Below, piece after piece: positions 39,280-48,483 of a stretch of DNA of 64,000 nucleotides. The number at the start of each line of letters is the position of its first letter. Positions within the stretch are counted from its first letter, which is position 1. Both the position numbers and the translations under genes were made by a program. The notes under the pieces are model-generated. The model made no database searches. It had not been told where the DNA came from and was given only the letters and a program-made list of their open reading frames with translations. The DNA is from Marinobacter sp. JH2 (GTDB lineage Bacteria > Pseudomonadota > Gammaproteobacteria > Pseudomonadales > Oleiphilaceae). The stretch is from contig NZ_CP037934.1 of the NCBI RefSeq assembly GCF_004353225.1, positions 1,674,001-1,738,000 on the forward strand, written 5' to 3'.

Positions 39280-39306
39280 CAAACGTCTGTTTGAAACATA
39301 CGTTTG
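39280..39306. promoter_or_regulatory. Two overlapping PsrA operators
   Basis: CAAAC-N4-GTTTG (39280-39293) and GAAAC-N4-GTTTG (39293-39306) share base 39293. Both match the known PsrA consensus (C/G)AAAC-N2-4-GTTT(G/C). They lie 21 bases before the psrA start codon, so PsrA should repress its own gene here. Confidence 0.87.
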
Positions 39307-39319
39307 AGAGCTGATAATG

Positions 39320-40183
39320 TCAAGCACGAGGCTCGGGGGTTGCTGCCACCTCTTGCCACCCCTTATCTATGGCCATTTGGTTGCCATCCAAAAATGCTTG
39401 CTGGATTTTATTGTAAGCTCTTTCTGCTTCCAGCATGTAGATCAGATAATGCCGAAAATTTTCTCGCTTTGTGAGGCATCGGGGTAGAACCCTCTGCTCA
39501 GATAGCCGGATCATGTCGCTAAAGCGACCATGCCGCAAACTTGCGTTATAGCGGGCCATTCGGGCACATTGCCAAACCAGCCCCTCGCTCCCTTCCAGGT
39601 GTGCAATATGTTTGCGGGCATCGCTCAACATAGTCTGCCGTCGCCATACCAAATCCAGATAAGAAGGCTTGCTGGTGTAGATACGCCGAATAGACGGCAC
39701 GCCCAAAAGAAGAATGATTACACTGGCCCCGAAGGCTCCGCCGGCAACCCACGCTGGCACGAAACCTGTTAATCCACTCAGAAACAGCGTCGCCGCCACC
39801 AAGGCAGACAACAACCAAAGATCACGACGCCGCCGTGCTTGCGCCAACGAGTAATTATCAGGCCAGTCCGACATCGACAGTAAGTCAAAGTCCATCAGCA
39901 GAACGCGGTCACATTGCCTCAGCATCAACCTGAGATTTTTCAATTCTGTTTGGGCTTGGCGGTGCTCATCATCTTGCTGGCTTTGCTCATTTTCAACGCT
40001 GGGACTGGCCTGATCAGATTGCTCGCCACGCTCTGTAGCCATGCCTTCTGGCTGATCTGCATCGCCGCCGTTATCGAGCTCGTTCTGGATAACGGCGGTA
40101 GGATCGGCCGGTCTACCTGCACGGAGTTGGGCGGGTGGTGAATCAACACCTCCAGCCATAGTTGTTGTGGCATTGTCCGCCAT
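39320..40183 (-). CDS. Unknown protein with two membrane helices and an acidic N-terminus
   Basis: I do not recognise this gene. The 287-residue product has an acidic, Gln/Glu-rich, probably disordered N-terminus (about 1-85), a short coiled-coil-like stretch (about 70-100), two membrane helices (about 147-165 and 168-186) and a basic C-terminal part with many aromatics and cysteines (for example YLDLVWRRQTML, CLTKRENFRHYLIYML). It should sit in the inner membrane with both ends in the cytoplasm. The start is uncertain: ATG 40183 is taken, but an in-frame start at 40255 exists. It is upstream of psrA on the same strand and divergent from ribE, whose start is 146 bases away. Confidence 0.65.
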   Translation of the reverse strand: MADNATTTMAGGVDSPPAQLRAGRPADPTAVIQNELDNGGDADQPEGMATERGEQSDQASPSVENEQSQQDDEHRQAQTELKNLRLMLRQCDRVLLMDFDLLSMSDWPDNYSLAQARRRRDLWLLSALVAATLFLSGLTGFVPAWVAGGAFGASVIILLLGVPSIRRIYTSKPSYLDLVWRRQTMLSDARKHIAHLEGSEGLVWQCARMARYNASLRHGRFSDMIRLSEQRVLPRCLTKRENFRHYLIYMLEAERAYNKIQQAFLDGNQMAIDKGWQEVAATPEPRA

Positions 40184-40329
40184 GAGATTCCCACTATTGA
40201 ATGCTTTGATTGCTTGGTTATCGACCACAGGCGCTAAAGCTTGAGTGGGTTTCAACCGGTGCTACTCCTTGGCAACCGGCGCCACCGCCGGTATCCTTTC
40301 GCCATTCATCGCACGTCAGGAGACGGTTT

Positions 40330-40950
40330 ATGTTTACCGGTATCGTTCAGGGAATTGCCAAAGTAATCGAAATCCATACAACACCGGGCCTGAACACCCT
40401 CGTTATTGAACTTCCTGAAGACAAAGTAAATGGGGTAACGATTGGTGCCTCCGTGGCCATTAACGGTACTTGCATGACGGTAACGCGGCAGGAAGGCCTG
40501 CAGCTCTATTTCGATGCCATGCAAGAAACCCTTCGGTTAACAACTCTTGGGCAGCTCAAGATAGGCGACGAAGTGAACTTCGAACGGGCAGCTCGGATTG
40601 GCGATGAGATTGGCGGGCATTTGTTGAGCGGGCATGTGCATACTACTGCTCAATTAGCAGAGATTATTCGAACCGAAAACAACGTGACCCTATGGTTTGA
40701 AGTGCCGGAAAACTGGATGAAGTACGTATTCCCGAAAGGCTTTATTGCCATCAATGGTGCCAGCTTGACCGTTGGTGAGGTCGAGGCTACTCGTTTCAAC
40801 GTGTACTTGATCCCTGAAACACTTCGCGCGACCACCTTCGGCAGCGTCGACCAAGGTCAAGCAGTCAACATTGAAGTAGACAGCCAGACACAAACCATCG
40901 TTGATACGCTCGCACGTCTGGGGTACGACCGCCCTACTACGACAGTTTAA
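40330..40950 (+). CDS. ribE: Riboflavin synthase, alpha subunit
   Basis: A 206-residue trimeric enzyme of two lumazine-binding barrels. It has MFTGIVQGIAKV, the ligand loop GHLLSGHVH, and the second repeat with INGASLTVGEV. It dismutates two 6,7-dimethyl-8-ribityllumazines to riboflavin. ATG 40330 gives the family start MFTGIV and has AGGAG upstream. It stands alone, away from other rib genes, and no FMN riboswitch pattern is visible. It resembles E. coli RibE (RibC) most. Confidence 0.95.
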   Translation: MFTGIVQGIAKVIEIHTTPGLNTLVIELPEDKVNGVTIGASVAINGTCMTVTRQEGLQLYFDAMQETLRLTTLGQLKIGDEVNFERAARIGDEIGGHLLSGHVHTTAQLAEIIRTENNVTLWFEVPENWMKYVFPKGFIAINGASLTVGEVEATRFNVYLIPETLRATTFGSVDQGQAVNIEVDSQTQTIVDTLARLGYDRPTTTV

Positions 40951-40959
40951 TTCAAACCG

Positions 40960-42102
40960 CTATAGCGACGCTTCAAACACCACAAAGCGCGGGCTTGCCG
41001 CCCGCTGCTGCACCGATCTAAAGTAGCGTTTCAGAGTGCGGTGATAGCCCAAGTGCCGATTACCTACCATCAACATCCGCCCGTTCGCCGAAAGATGCTC
41101 AGCAGCCTCTTTGAACAGCCTCAGTGCAATATGGTCCCCGACTACGCCGCCTTCATGAAACGGTGGGTTCAGCAAGATCAACTGATACTGCCCACTTTCC
41201 TGCGGCACTCCGTCACTGTGATGCAATTGCGCGCGGCCCATGTAACCACTGCACTCGAGGTTATGTTCCACGCTGGCAACCGCCTGACTGGAAACATCAC
41301 TAAACGTGAGAGCGATATCATCCCGGCAAGCCAATGCAGTAAGCCCCAGCACGCCGTTGCCGCATGCAAGATCAAGTACGCGGGCTTCGGAATCTAGCGC
41401 TTTGACCGCTGGTTTCACTATGGGCAGCAATTCACGGGTGCCAATATCCAAGCGTTCTCTTGAAAACACCGCAGGCATGGCTTCTACCCGAGCCGACAGA
41501 TCGTCTTGTTTATACCCTTTCCAGATAGCTGACCACGCATCCAGAGTTTCGTTGCCACGGCCGCAGACAACAACCCGGGCTTTCTTCCTCGCGGGAAGGA
41601 CCGACTGTGTCACCACCGCGTCGGAAAACACGTCGACACTGCGTTCGGGCAGATGTTTAATCATGCCTCCAGCCAATAAACAGCCGTTTTCTGCCAACTG
41701 AGCGTTCACCCAACGCAGCAGCCAAGCCAGATACTCGGCCTGCCTAGAGATTCGCATCACTACAAGGTCAAACGGCCCGTCCGGCGGATTAAGCCAATTG
41801 TGCGGTTTCGGTGGGTTCGGCCGTGATTTATTCAGGTCAGCGTTGACCTTTAATGCAGCTTCTAAACTTGCGCTATCAGCAACTGAAACCGGCGCGAACT
41901 CGCTCAGCCCTATCGTCAAAGCGCCAAAGGTGTCGTCTACCACAAGAACCCGGTGTTCCGTAGTTACACGCCTCAAAGCTTCATCTAATAACAGCTCGTC
42001 GGCGGCATCCCATGCTCTCAACGTTGAGGCCGCAATGCCAGGCCGCGCCAAAACTAAACTCTTGCCAGCAATTTCGAGCACTTCACTTGTCATTTCAGGC
42101 AT
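40960..42102 (-). CDS. rlmG: 23S rRNA (guanine-1835-N2)-methyltransferase
   Basis: A 380-residue SAM-dependent methyltransferase with an N-terminal degenerate copy (about 1-190) and an active C-terminal Rossmann domain: VLDLACGNGVLGL (SAM binding) and LLNPPFHEGG (catalytic NPPF). The second-half motif and length fit RlmG, which modifies G1835 of 23S rRNA. Its paralogue RsmC lies upstream on the same strand. Confidence 0.9.
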   Translation of the reverse strand: MPEMTSEVLEIAGKSLVLARPGIAASTLRAWDAADELLLDEALRRVTTEHRVLVVDDTFGALTIGLSEFAPVSVADSASLEAALKVNADLNKSRPNPPKPHNWLNPPDGPFDLVVMRISRQAEYLAWLLRWVNAQLAENGCLLAGGMIKHLPERSVDVFSDAVVTQSVLPARKKARVVVCGRGNETLDAWSAIWKGYKQDDLSARVEAMPAVFSRERLDIGTRELLPIVKPAVKALDSEARVLDLACGNGVLGLTALACRDDIALTFSDVSSQAVASVEHNLECSGYMGRAQLHHSDGVPQESGQYQLILLNPPFHEGGVVGDHIALRLFKEAAEHLSANGRMLMVGNRHLGYHRTLKRYFRSVQQRAASPRFVVFEASL

Positions 42103-42169
42103 CCGGACGCCAATTTCAGTTAAATAATGTTTTTAGGCTGTTTACTCTAGAAATAAACCCTAAATTAGC

Positions 42170-42272
42170 CTTGTTCACGCCGAAAACCCTTTTCGGTAAG
42201 AGAATCGGCACCCTGCCGATTGACCGATCGTTTTCTGCACATGCTTTTTTACCCCTCCCCAGGGGTTTTTTT
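42170..42272 (+). ncRNA. Candidate small RNA with three hairpins
   Basis: Between the two minus-strand methyltransferase genes the plus strand holds three clean stem-loops: CCGAAAA/TTTTCGG (42180-42196, loop 3), AATCGGC/GCCGATT (42203-42221, loop 5) and the terminator ACCCCT/AGGGGT (42251-42266, loop 4) followed by seven Ts. No plus-strand gene lies upstream within 1.2 kb that this terminator would serve. No strong promoter is visible, so the 5' end is a guess. Confidence 0.4.
42251..42272 (+). terminator. Orphan plus-strand intrinsic terminator
   Basis: A six-pair GC-rich stem with a CCCC loop and a T run. On the minus strand A's follow the stem, so it does not serve rsmC. Confidence 0.8.
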
Positions 42273-42283
42273 ATGCCTGAAAT

Positions 42284-43339
42284 TCAGCGCGGCACCCGCT
42301 GAAACGCTCGATACACGGTAAATCGCTTATCTTGAGCCAGTGTTTGCACCGGGCCGATAAACCTCTGCAATAGAGCTTCGTATGGCAAAAAGCTGTTCGC
42401 GACTAATCTCAGCTCGCCACCGGGCACCAAGTGCTTCGCAACCTGACGAATAAACTGTTCGGTCATCGATGTATCGGTTTTTACACCGGAATGAAACGGC
42501 GGATTTGTCACAACCGCTTGCCAGCGACCTTTCAGCCCCGCCAGTCCATCTTCCGCATGTATTTCGCCCTGCGCACCTGCCCGTTCATAGGTTGCCTTGG
42601 CGCAGGCTACCGCTTGCGCTTGTACGTCTACCCCATCGACCACTCCGGGTTCATCACCCGCTGCACGCCGATAACACTGGAGCCAGCTACCAATAACGCC
42701 AGCACCGCAGGCAAAATCCAGTACTTTTTCACCAGATAATGGCTTTTCTGCGAGGTTCTCCAGCAGTAACCGAGTCCCTCCATCCAGCTCACCCTCACTG
42801 AATACGCCCGGCAAACCGGCAACAGATACTTCAACGCCGGCACAACTAACCGGTGTCCATTCCAGATAGTTTTCCAGTGCGAACACGCCTTTGGGCTGAC
42901 TGTTTGTACCACTCCAAACCTGGCAGTGTCGGGCACTGTCAATTTTCATACCATCGGGCACGGACTGAAGAAACTGTTTAGAGCCGCCAGCAATGCCTTC
43001 TTTTTTCTCACCGATCATCACCAGGCTTGCCCCCGAACAACCTAGAAATTGCGCCATAGCCAAGCGTACGTTGAGCTCTGCCCGCGCCTTGGGCAAAAAC
43101 ACGATGACCGTGTCGAAAGAGCTGGATTGCAAACCTCCCGTGTCGTAACCAAAGCACTGCTGCCAGTCTGTGTGCGGCGCCAACGCTTTGAACACACCTG
43201 CATGTTCGGTCATCACCAACCCTGCAGAAGGACATTGCGGTAACAAACCGGGATCAGAAAGCCCCAAAACGGCCACACGACCATTCAATAAATGAGCATT
43301 GCGGAGGAGAACTTCGTGAGTATTCGGTAGTGAAGACAT
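42284..43339 (-). CDS. rsmC: 16S rRNA (guanine-1207-N2)-methyltransferase
   Basis: A 351-residue two-domain methyltransferase. The C-terminal domain has [14 protein letters not shown] and [13 protein letters not shown], the motif pattern of RsmC, which methylates G1207 in 16S rRNA. The N-terminal half (about 1-170) is a degenerate copy that helps bind substrate. Ends 181 bases before rlmG. Confidence 0.9.
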   Translation of the reverse strand: MSSLPNTHEVLLRNAHLLNGRVAVLGLSDPGLLPQCPSAGLVMTEHAGVFKALAPHTDWQQCFGYDTGGLQSSSFDTVIVFLPKARAELNVRLAMAQFLGCSGASLVMIGEKKEGIAGGSKQFLQSVPDGMKIDSARHCQVWSGTNSQPKGVFALENYLEWTPVSCAGVEVSVAGLPGVFSEGELDGGTRLLLENLAEKPLSGEKVLDFACGAGVIGSWLQCYRRAAGDEPGVVDGVDVQAQAVACAKATYERAGAQGEIHAEDGLAGLKGRWQAVVTNPPFHSGVKTDTSMTEQFIRQVAKHLVPGGELRLVANSFLPYEALLQRFIGPVQTLAQDKRFTVYRAFQRVPR

Positions 43340-43386
43340 GGCAAGCCGGCCTGAAGGTGATGCTGAAAAGCCCGTATGCTAACCGG

Positions 43387-43430
43387 AAAAAAGCCCTGAG
43401 TCTGCCATCAGGGCATCATCAGGGCTTTTA
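43387..43430 (-). terminator. Intrinsic terminator after the glutamate dehydrogenase gene
   Basis: On the minus strand AAAAGCCCTGA pairs with TCAGGGCTTTTTT over a loop that repeats CCCTGATG. It lies 22 bases after the stop. Confidence 0.85.
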
Positions 43431-43451
43431 TCACTCTATTTACGCCTGATC

Positions 43452-46400
43452 TTACTCGTCAGGCTGCTGGTGAAGTGTGCTTTGGGCCAAATCCAACAAC
43501 TCGCGCAGCGCCACGGAGAACATCGCGTACTCAGGCTCTCGTACGCCTTTCAGCTCCGCCAGCATGCTGTTCCAGCGCTCAATCATGTGCTGATTTTTTT
43601 CTTCCCATGCTTGCACACACTCCGGCACTTTTTCGGCCTTGCCCGCCAGCTGCAGGACGCCGGTGGTCAATGCGCGCTGCTGCCAATCGAGATCTTCACG
43701 GAAGCTTTCCCGCGCCAAGGCCTGCCAATGGGAGTTCGGGGTCAAGGCCGCAATGGCATCCGCAAACCAATTCAGATCGAGCCGGTCGCCCAAGTCGTAA
43801 TACAAATTTGCCACAGCCTTGAGCGGCATCTTTGTTGTCTCTTTGGCTTCGATGACACCCAATGACGAGTACAAATACCCCGTACCGGAAAGTACCGACG
43901 CCAGATCTTTCGGAATACCGGCCGCCACCAGCTCTTCGTTGCGTTTTTCCCAATCCGCCTTCGCTTGTACGCCCAGATATTCCGGCAGATTCGAAGTGAT
44001 GGCCCAAACACTATCGGCGAACCGCTCCATGTGGGTCTGGATGTTTAGTTCTGCACGGCGGTTGCGTAGCAACCAGCGCACAGACCGGCGCATCAAGCGC
44101 ATCAGATCCTGCATCAGCTCCAACTGAAGCTCTGCCGATACATGGTAATCCAAGGCTTCGATCCGGTCCCACCAGTTATCTATGCGGAACACGTCCCGGG
44201 CAATAATCCAAGCCAATGCAATGGTTGCCGGGTCGGCACCGGTTGATTGCTGTAAGCGCTCAACAAAGGTAATCCCCATGTGGTTTACCATGTCGTTCGC
44301 AATCTGTGTGGCGATGATTTCCCGCCGCAACTGGTGCTCGCCCAATTCCGTTTTGAACTTGCTGGTAAGCTCTTTCGGGAAAACCTTGTACATTTCCCCT
44401 TCAAGCAGTGGGTTATCCGGCAAACTGCTGTCCATCAGTGTTTGCTTAAGGTCCCCTTTCACGTATGAAATTAGCACCGATAACTCAGGCCGGGTCAGGC
44501 CTTTCGAGATCAGTTTCCGCTCAGACAATGCCTCGTCGTCCGGCAGGAACTCCAGCCCCCGGTTAAGCTTGTCTTCGCTTTCGAACGAATTCATCAAACG
44601 ACGGTACTCTTCCAGCCGAATGAAGGTATCTTCGTTGGCAATACTGATGGCCTGTGTCTGGCGATAGTTATTCTTCAACACGAGCGCAGACACATCATCG
44701 GTCATGTCTTCAAGCATTTTATTACGCTGTTTTTGGGTCAGATCGCCCATAGCCACGGCGCGATTGAGCAGAATCTTCATATTGACCTCGTGGTCTGAAC
44801 AATCCACACCACCGGCGTTGTCAATGAAGTCTGTGTTCAAACGCCCGCCATTGAGGGCGTAGTCAATCCGACCAAGCTGGGTGAAGCCAAGGTTGCCGCC
44901 TTCCCCGACCACTTTGCAGCGTAACTCTCCGCCATTAATGCGCACGCCGTCGTTGGCTTTATCCCCAACATCCGCGTGGCTCTCTGATGCACCTTTGACG
45001 TAGGTTCCAATGCCGCCCACCCAAAGCAGGTCTACTTCGGACTTCAAGATATGGCCGATCAGCATATTCGGCGGAACGCTATCGGCTGTAATGCCAAGCA
45101 ACTTCTTGATTTCAGGCGTCAGCGCGATGGATTTTGCAGTACGGCTAAACACGCCGCCACCTTTCGAGATCAATTTCGAGTCAAAATCCGTCCATGCCGA
45201 GCGCGGCATTTCGAACAACCGCTTACGCTCTTTGTAAGTTTTTGCGGCATCCGGGTTCGGATCGATGAAAATGTGTACGTGGTTGAATGCCGCCACCAAC
45301 CGTGTTTTCTCAGAGCACAGCAAGCCATTACCAAAAACGTCGCCGCCCATGTCACCAATACCGATAGCAGTGAATTCATCATCGGCAGGATTGATCCCCA
45401 TTTCACGGAAGTGACGCTCTACAGACACCCAGGCACCACGGGCGGTAATGCCCATCTTCTTGTGGTCGTAGCCATTACTGCCACCGGAAGCGAAGGCATC
45501 GCCCATCCAGAAGCCGTATTCCGCTGCCAGGCCGTTAGCAATGTCGGAGAAAGTCGCAGTCCCTTTGTCGGCGGCCACAACCAGGTAGTGATCGTCTTCG
45601 TCATGCCGCACAACCTGCTCGGGGGGCTGAATGCCGGCATCCACCAAATTGTCGGTAATATCCAGCAAGCCCCGTATGAACGTTTTATACGCTTCTTTCC
45701 CTTCTGCCTGGAAGGCCTCACGGTCTGACGGCGACGGCAGCTGCTTGGCCACGAATCCACCTTTGGCACCCACCGGTACGATGACTGCATTCTTAACCTG
45801 CTGGGCCTTCACCAGCCCCAACACTTCGGTGCGGTAGTCTTCGTAACGATCCGACCATCGCAAGCCACCCCGGGCAACCTTGCCACCTCGCAAGTGCACG
45901 CCCTCTACACGCGGTGAGTAGACGAAGATTTCAAACATCGGCAACGGAAGCGGCACATCCGGAATACGAGTCGGATCAAACTTCACACTAATATATGGCT
46001 TTGGCTTGCCTTCATCGCCTGGCTGGAAGTAGTTGGTTCTCAGGGTTGCCTGCATTAACTCGAGATAGAGCCGCAGAACCCTGTCTTCGCTCAAGTTATC
46101 AACGTTGTCCAAGCCTGCGTGAAATTCAATTTCCAGCTTTTGCTGCGCCGCCTCGCATTTCGCGGCACTCTTATAACGTTCCGGATTGAACCGAACATCA
46201 AAAAATTCCAGCAAAAGGTTGGTCAGATTGACGTGATTCACCAAGGTGTTGGAAATAAACGTTTGACTGTTCGAGAAACGAATCTGGCGCATATAACGGG
46301 CGTAAGTGCGCAGCAAGGCAATTTCACGCCAGCCCATGTAAGACGTTAGCATCAGCCGGTTAAAGGCATCGTTCTCTGCCTCAGCATGCCAAACCCGGCG

Positions 46401-48317
46401 GAACAGCTCTTCAAATATCGGGCGGATACGATGAATATCCAGCGCCTCTCCAGAGTATGCCTGCAAGGTAAAGTCATGAATCCACACCGATTGCCCGGAG
46501 CGCTTCGTGACTTCAAACGGATGCTCTCCTATGACCCGGAATCCCAGATTCTCGAAAATCGGCATCACATCCGATAACGGCAAGGGCTCGGTCGGGTAGA
46601 ACAACTTGAAATGCAGTGTGTTTTCATCTTCTTCCAAAGCCCTGTAGAAGCTCATGGCCAGGTCTTTCTCACGCACGGATGCCGTGATGTGCTCAAGATC
46701 AACCGCAGCACGCCGGGGGGAGAACTTTTCAACGTAACTGGCTGGGAAACCACTCGCCCACAAACGATAGAGTTCGTTACCAGACTCTTCGCCGAAGGCT
46801 TCGGTCAGAGCCACATCCAGCCCGTCGCGCCATGACTGAGCAAGATCAATCACCTGATCGCGAATATCGGCCAGCGGCAGATCACGATTTTCAACCTGGG
46901 GAACCCGAATGGTGAATTGCACCCGAGCCAGCGGGGACTCAGAAAAATGCGTCACGAATTCAATGTCGTGGGCGCCCAATCGGTCCATCAACACCTGTTC
47001 TACTTTTACGCGCAGTTCGGTGTTGTATATGTCGCGGGGGAAAAAGGCCAAACACGTCACGAATTGTCCGTAGACATCCTCACGCATAAACAGCTCAATA
47101 CGCCGACGCTCCTGAACATACAGGATGTTCTTCGCCACTTTGAGCAGCTCATCCGTTTCGATCTGAAACAATTCGTCGCGCGGGTACAGCGTCAAAATCT
47201 GAACGAGTTCTTTGCCCGCATAATCGGTCGGCATAAAGCCCGAGCCGTCCATGACCGCATCAAACTTTCGGCGCAGCAACGGAATTTCATCCGGGCGCTC
47301 GTTGTATACACGAGAGGTGTACAAACCAAGGAAGCGGCGCTCGCCTACCACTTCACCTTTGCTGTTGAATTTCTTGACCGCGATATAGTCCGGGTAAGCT
47401 GGACGGTGCACGCGCGAGCGCTGGGCCGATTTGGCGAATATAAAGATGTCGTCGGCTCGAGTCATGGCGTGACGGGTACGCTGAGGTAATTCGTTCAGCT
47501 GTACTTTTTCCGGGCGTTCGTTATTAACGCGAAAAATCCCCAGCTCTGAATTAGCGACACGCTGTACCACCATCCCTTTTTTATCTTTCACGAAATCGTA
47601 TTCGTCGTAACCCAGGAAGGTAAAGTGGTCGTCCGCCAGCCAGCTCATGAACGCCTTGGCTTCTTTCTTGTCGTCGGCGCTTACCCCTGCCTTCGTGCTA
47701 TCGAGCTCTTTGATAATATCCGCAACTTTGTCTTGCACAATCGGAAAATCTTCGACAGCAATGCGAACCTCGTGCAGCACGCTTTGCAGATTTTCCTCAA
47801 GACTGCTGAGGTCCTTCGGCGACGTGTGCCGATCAATTTCCAGTACGATAAATGCCTCATAACCTGATGAAGCGGACGTTTTAGCGCCGTGGATCTTTTT
47901 GAGTTTGCCGGTTTTCTCGCGCTCGACCTGAAGTACCGAATGCTGGATCGAATGGGTTCCGATCTCACGCTGATTGACCACCATACGCAGAGAGTCGATC
48001 AGGAATGGAATATTCGGATGCAAGATAAAAATAACGGTGTGGGTAGATTGCCACCCGTCACTCTCGAGGTCCGGGTTGAATACCGATACCGGCGTTTCAT
48101 CGGCTGTTCGCTTCTGCAAAAACTGCCAAGCGGCCAGAACCGCACCGTAGGTATCGGAGAATCGTCGGCTTACCAGTTCTTCCAAGGGAATATGGGCATA
48201 ATGCAACCGGGCGAACTCGGCAATTTTCTTCGCTTCGCTCTTCGCAATCTTTTTTGCAAAGGCTTCTGACAACTGATCAAAAAACTGCTCTTTGCTGGCG
48301 ATTGTCAGCGCGTTCAT
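43452..48317 (-). CDS. gdhB: NAD-specific glutamate dehydrogenase, giant (GDH-180) type
   Basis: A 1621-residue enzyme that deaminates glutamate to 2-oxoglutarate with NAD. Long N-terminal ACT-like and regulatory segments (about 1-700) precede the catalytic core. The core contains GGKVARGGLRWSDR, KNAVIVPVGAKGGFV (substrate lysines) and GDMGGDVFGNG (NAD domain). The C-terminal helical part follows. The length fits the class known from Pseudomonas and Streptomyces. ATG 48317 is preferred: GAGG is 6 bases upstream, while the TTG at 48329 overlaps that site. Confidence 0.96.
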   Translation of the reverse strand: MNALTIASKEQFFDQLSEAFAKKIAKSEAKKIAEFARLHYAHIPLEELVSRRFSDTYGAVLAAWQFLQKRTADETPVSVFNPDLESDGWQSTHTVIFILHPNIPFLIDSLRMVVNQREIGTHSIQHSVLQVEREKTGKLKKIHGAKTSASSGYEAFIVLEIDRHTSPKDLSSLEENLQSVLHEVRIAVEDFPIVQDKVADIIKELDSTKAGVSADDKKEAKAFMSWLADDHFTFLGYDEYDFVKDKKGMVVQRVANSELGIFRVNNERPEKVQLNELPQRTRHAMTRADDIFIFAKSAQRSRVHRPAYPDYIAVKKFNSKGEVVGERRFLGLYTSRVYNERPDEIPLLRRKFDAVMDGSGFMPTDYAGKELVQILTLYPRDELFQIETDELLKVAKNILYVQERRRIELFMREDVYGQFVTCLAFFPRDIYNTELRVKVEQVLMDRLGAHDIEFVTHFSESPLARVQFTIRVPQVENRDLPLADIRDQVIDLAQSWRDGLDVALTEAFGEESGNELYRLWASGFPASYVEKFSPRRAAVDLEHITASVREKDLAMSFYRALEEDENTLHFKLFYPTEPLPLSDVMPIFENLGFRVIGEHPFEVTKRSGQSVWIHDFTLQAYSGEALDIHRIRPIFEELFRRVWHAEAENDAFNRLMLTSYMGWREIALLRTYARYMRQIRFSNSQTFISNTLVNHVNLTNLLLEFFDVRFNPERYKSAAKCEAAQQKLEIEFHAGLDNVDNLSEDRVLRLYLELMQATLRTNYFQPGDEGKPKPYISVKFDPTRIPDVPLPLPMFEIFVYSPRVEGVHLRGGKVARGGLRWSDRYEDYRTEVLGLVKAQQVKNAVIVPVGAKGGFVAKQLPSPSDREAFQAEGKEAYKTFIRGLLDITDNLVDAGIQPPEQVVRHDEDDHYLVVAADKGTATFSDIANGLAAEYGFWMGDAFASGGSNGYDHKKMGITARGAWVSVERHFREMGINPADDEFTAIGIGDMGGDVFGNGLLCSEKTRLVAAFNHVHIFIDPNPDAAKTYKERKRLFEMPRSAWTDFDSKLISKGGGVFSRTAKSIALTPEIKKLLGITADSVPPNMLIGHILKSEVDLLWVGGIGTYVKGASESHADVGDKANDGVRINGGELRCKVVGEGGNLGFTQLGRIDYALNGGRLNTDFIDNAGGVDCSDHEVNMKILLNRAVAMGDLTQKQRNKMLEDMTDDVSALVLKNNYRQTQAISIANEDTFIRLEEYRRLMNSFESEDKLNRGLEFLPDDEALSERKLISKGLTRPELSVLISYVKGDLKQTLMDSSLPDNPLLEGEMYKVFPKELTSKFKTELGEHQLRREIIATQIANDMVNHMGITFVERLQQSTGADPATIALAWIIARDVFRIDNWWDRIEALDYHVSAELQLELMQDLMRLMRRSVRWLLRNRRAELNIQTHMERFADSVWAITSNLPEYLGVQAKADWEKRNEELVAAGIPKDLASVLSGTGYLYSSLGVIEAKETTKMPLKAVANLYYDLGDRLDLNWFADAIAALTPNSHWQALARESFREDLDWQQRALTTGVLQLAGKAEKVPECVQAWEEKNQHMIERWNSMLAELKGVREPEYAMFSVALRELLDLAQSTLHQQPDE

Positions 48318-48483
48318 ATCCGACCTCAAATTAGTTTGTGTGAAAGAAACGTAATCCGCTTATCGTCACATAAGCATAGTCAAACCCTTGATTTTTGCTG
48401 GCCCGCCCTCAAAACTTCGGCAACTACTTAGCCGCAATTTCGGTGGCGCCAACAAACCTTAAACACCAAGAGCAGTAAACCTC

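Noticed and set aside
40256..40329. Possible FMN riboswitch before ribE
   Set aside because: The gap is short and shows none of the conserved RFN element blocks, only a small GC-rich hairpin.
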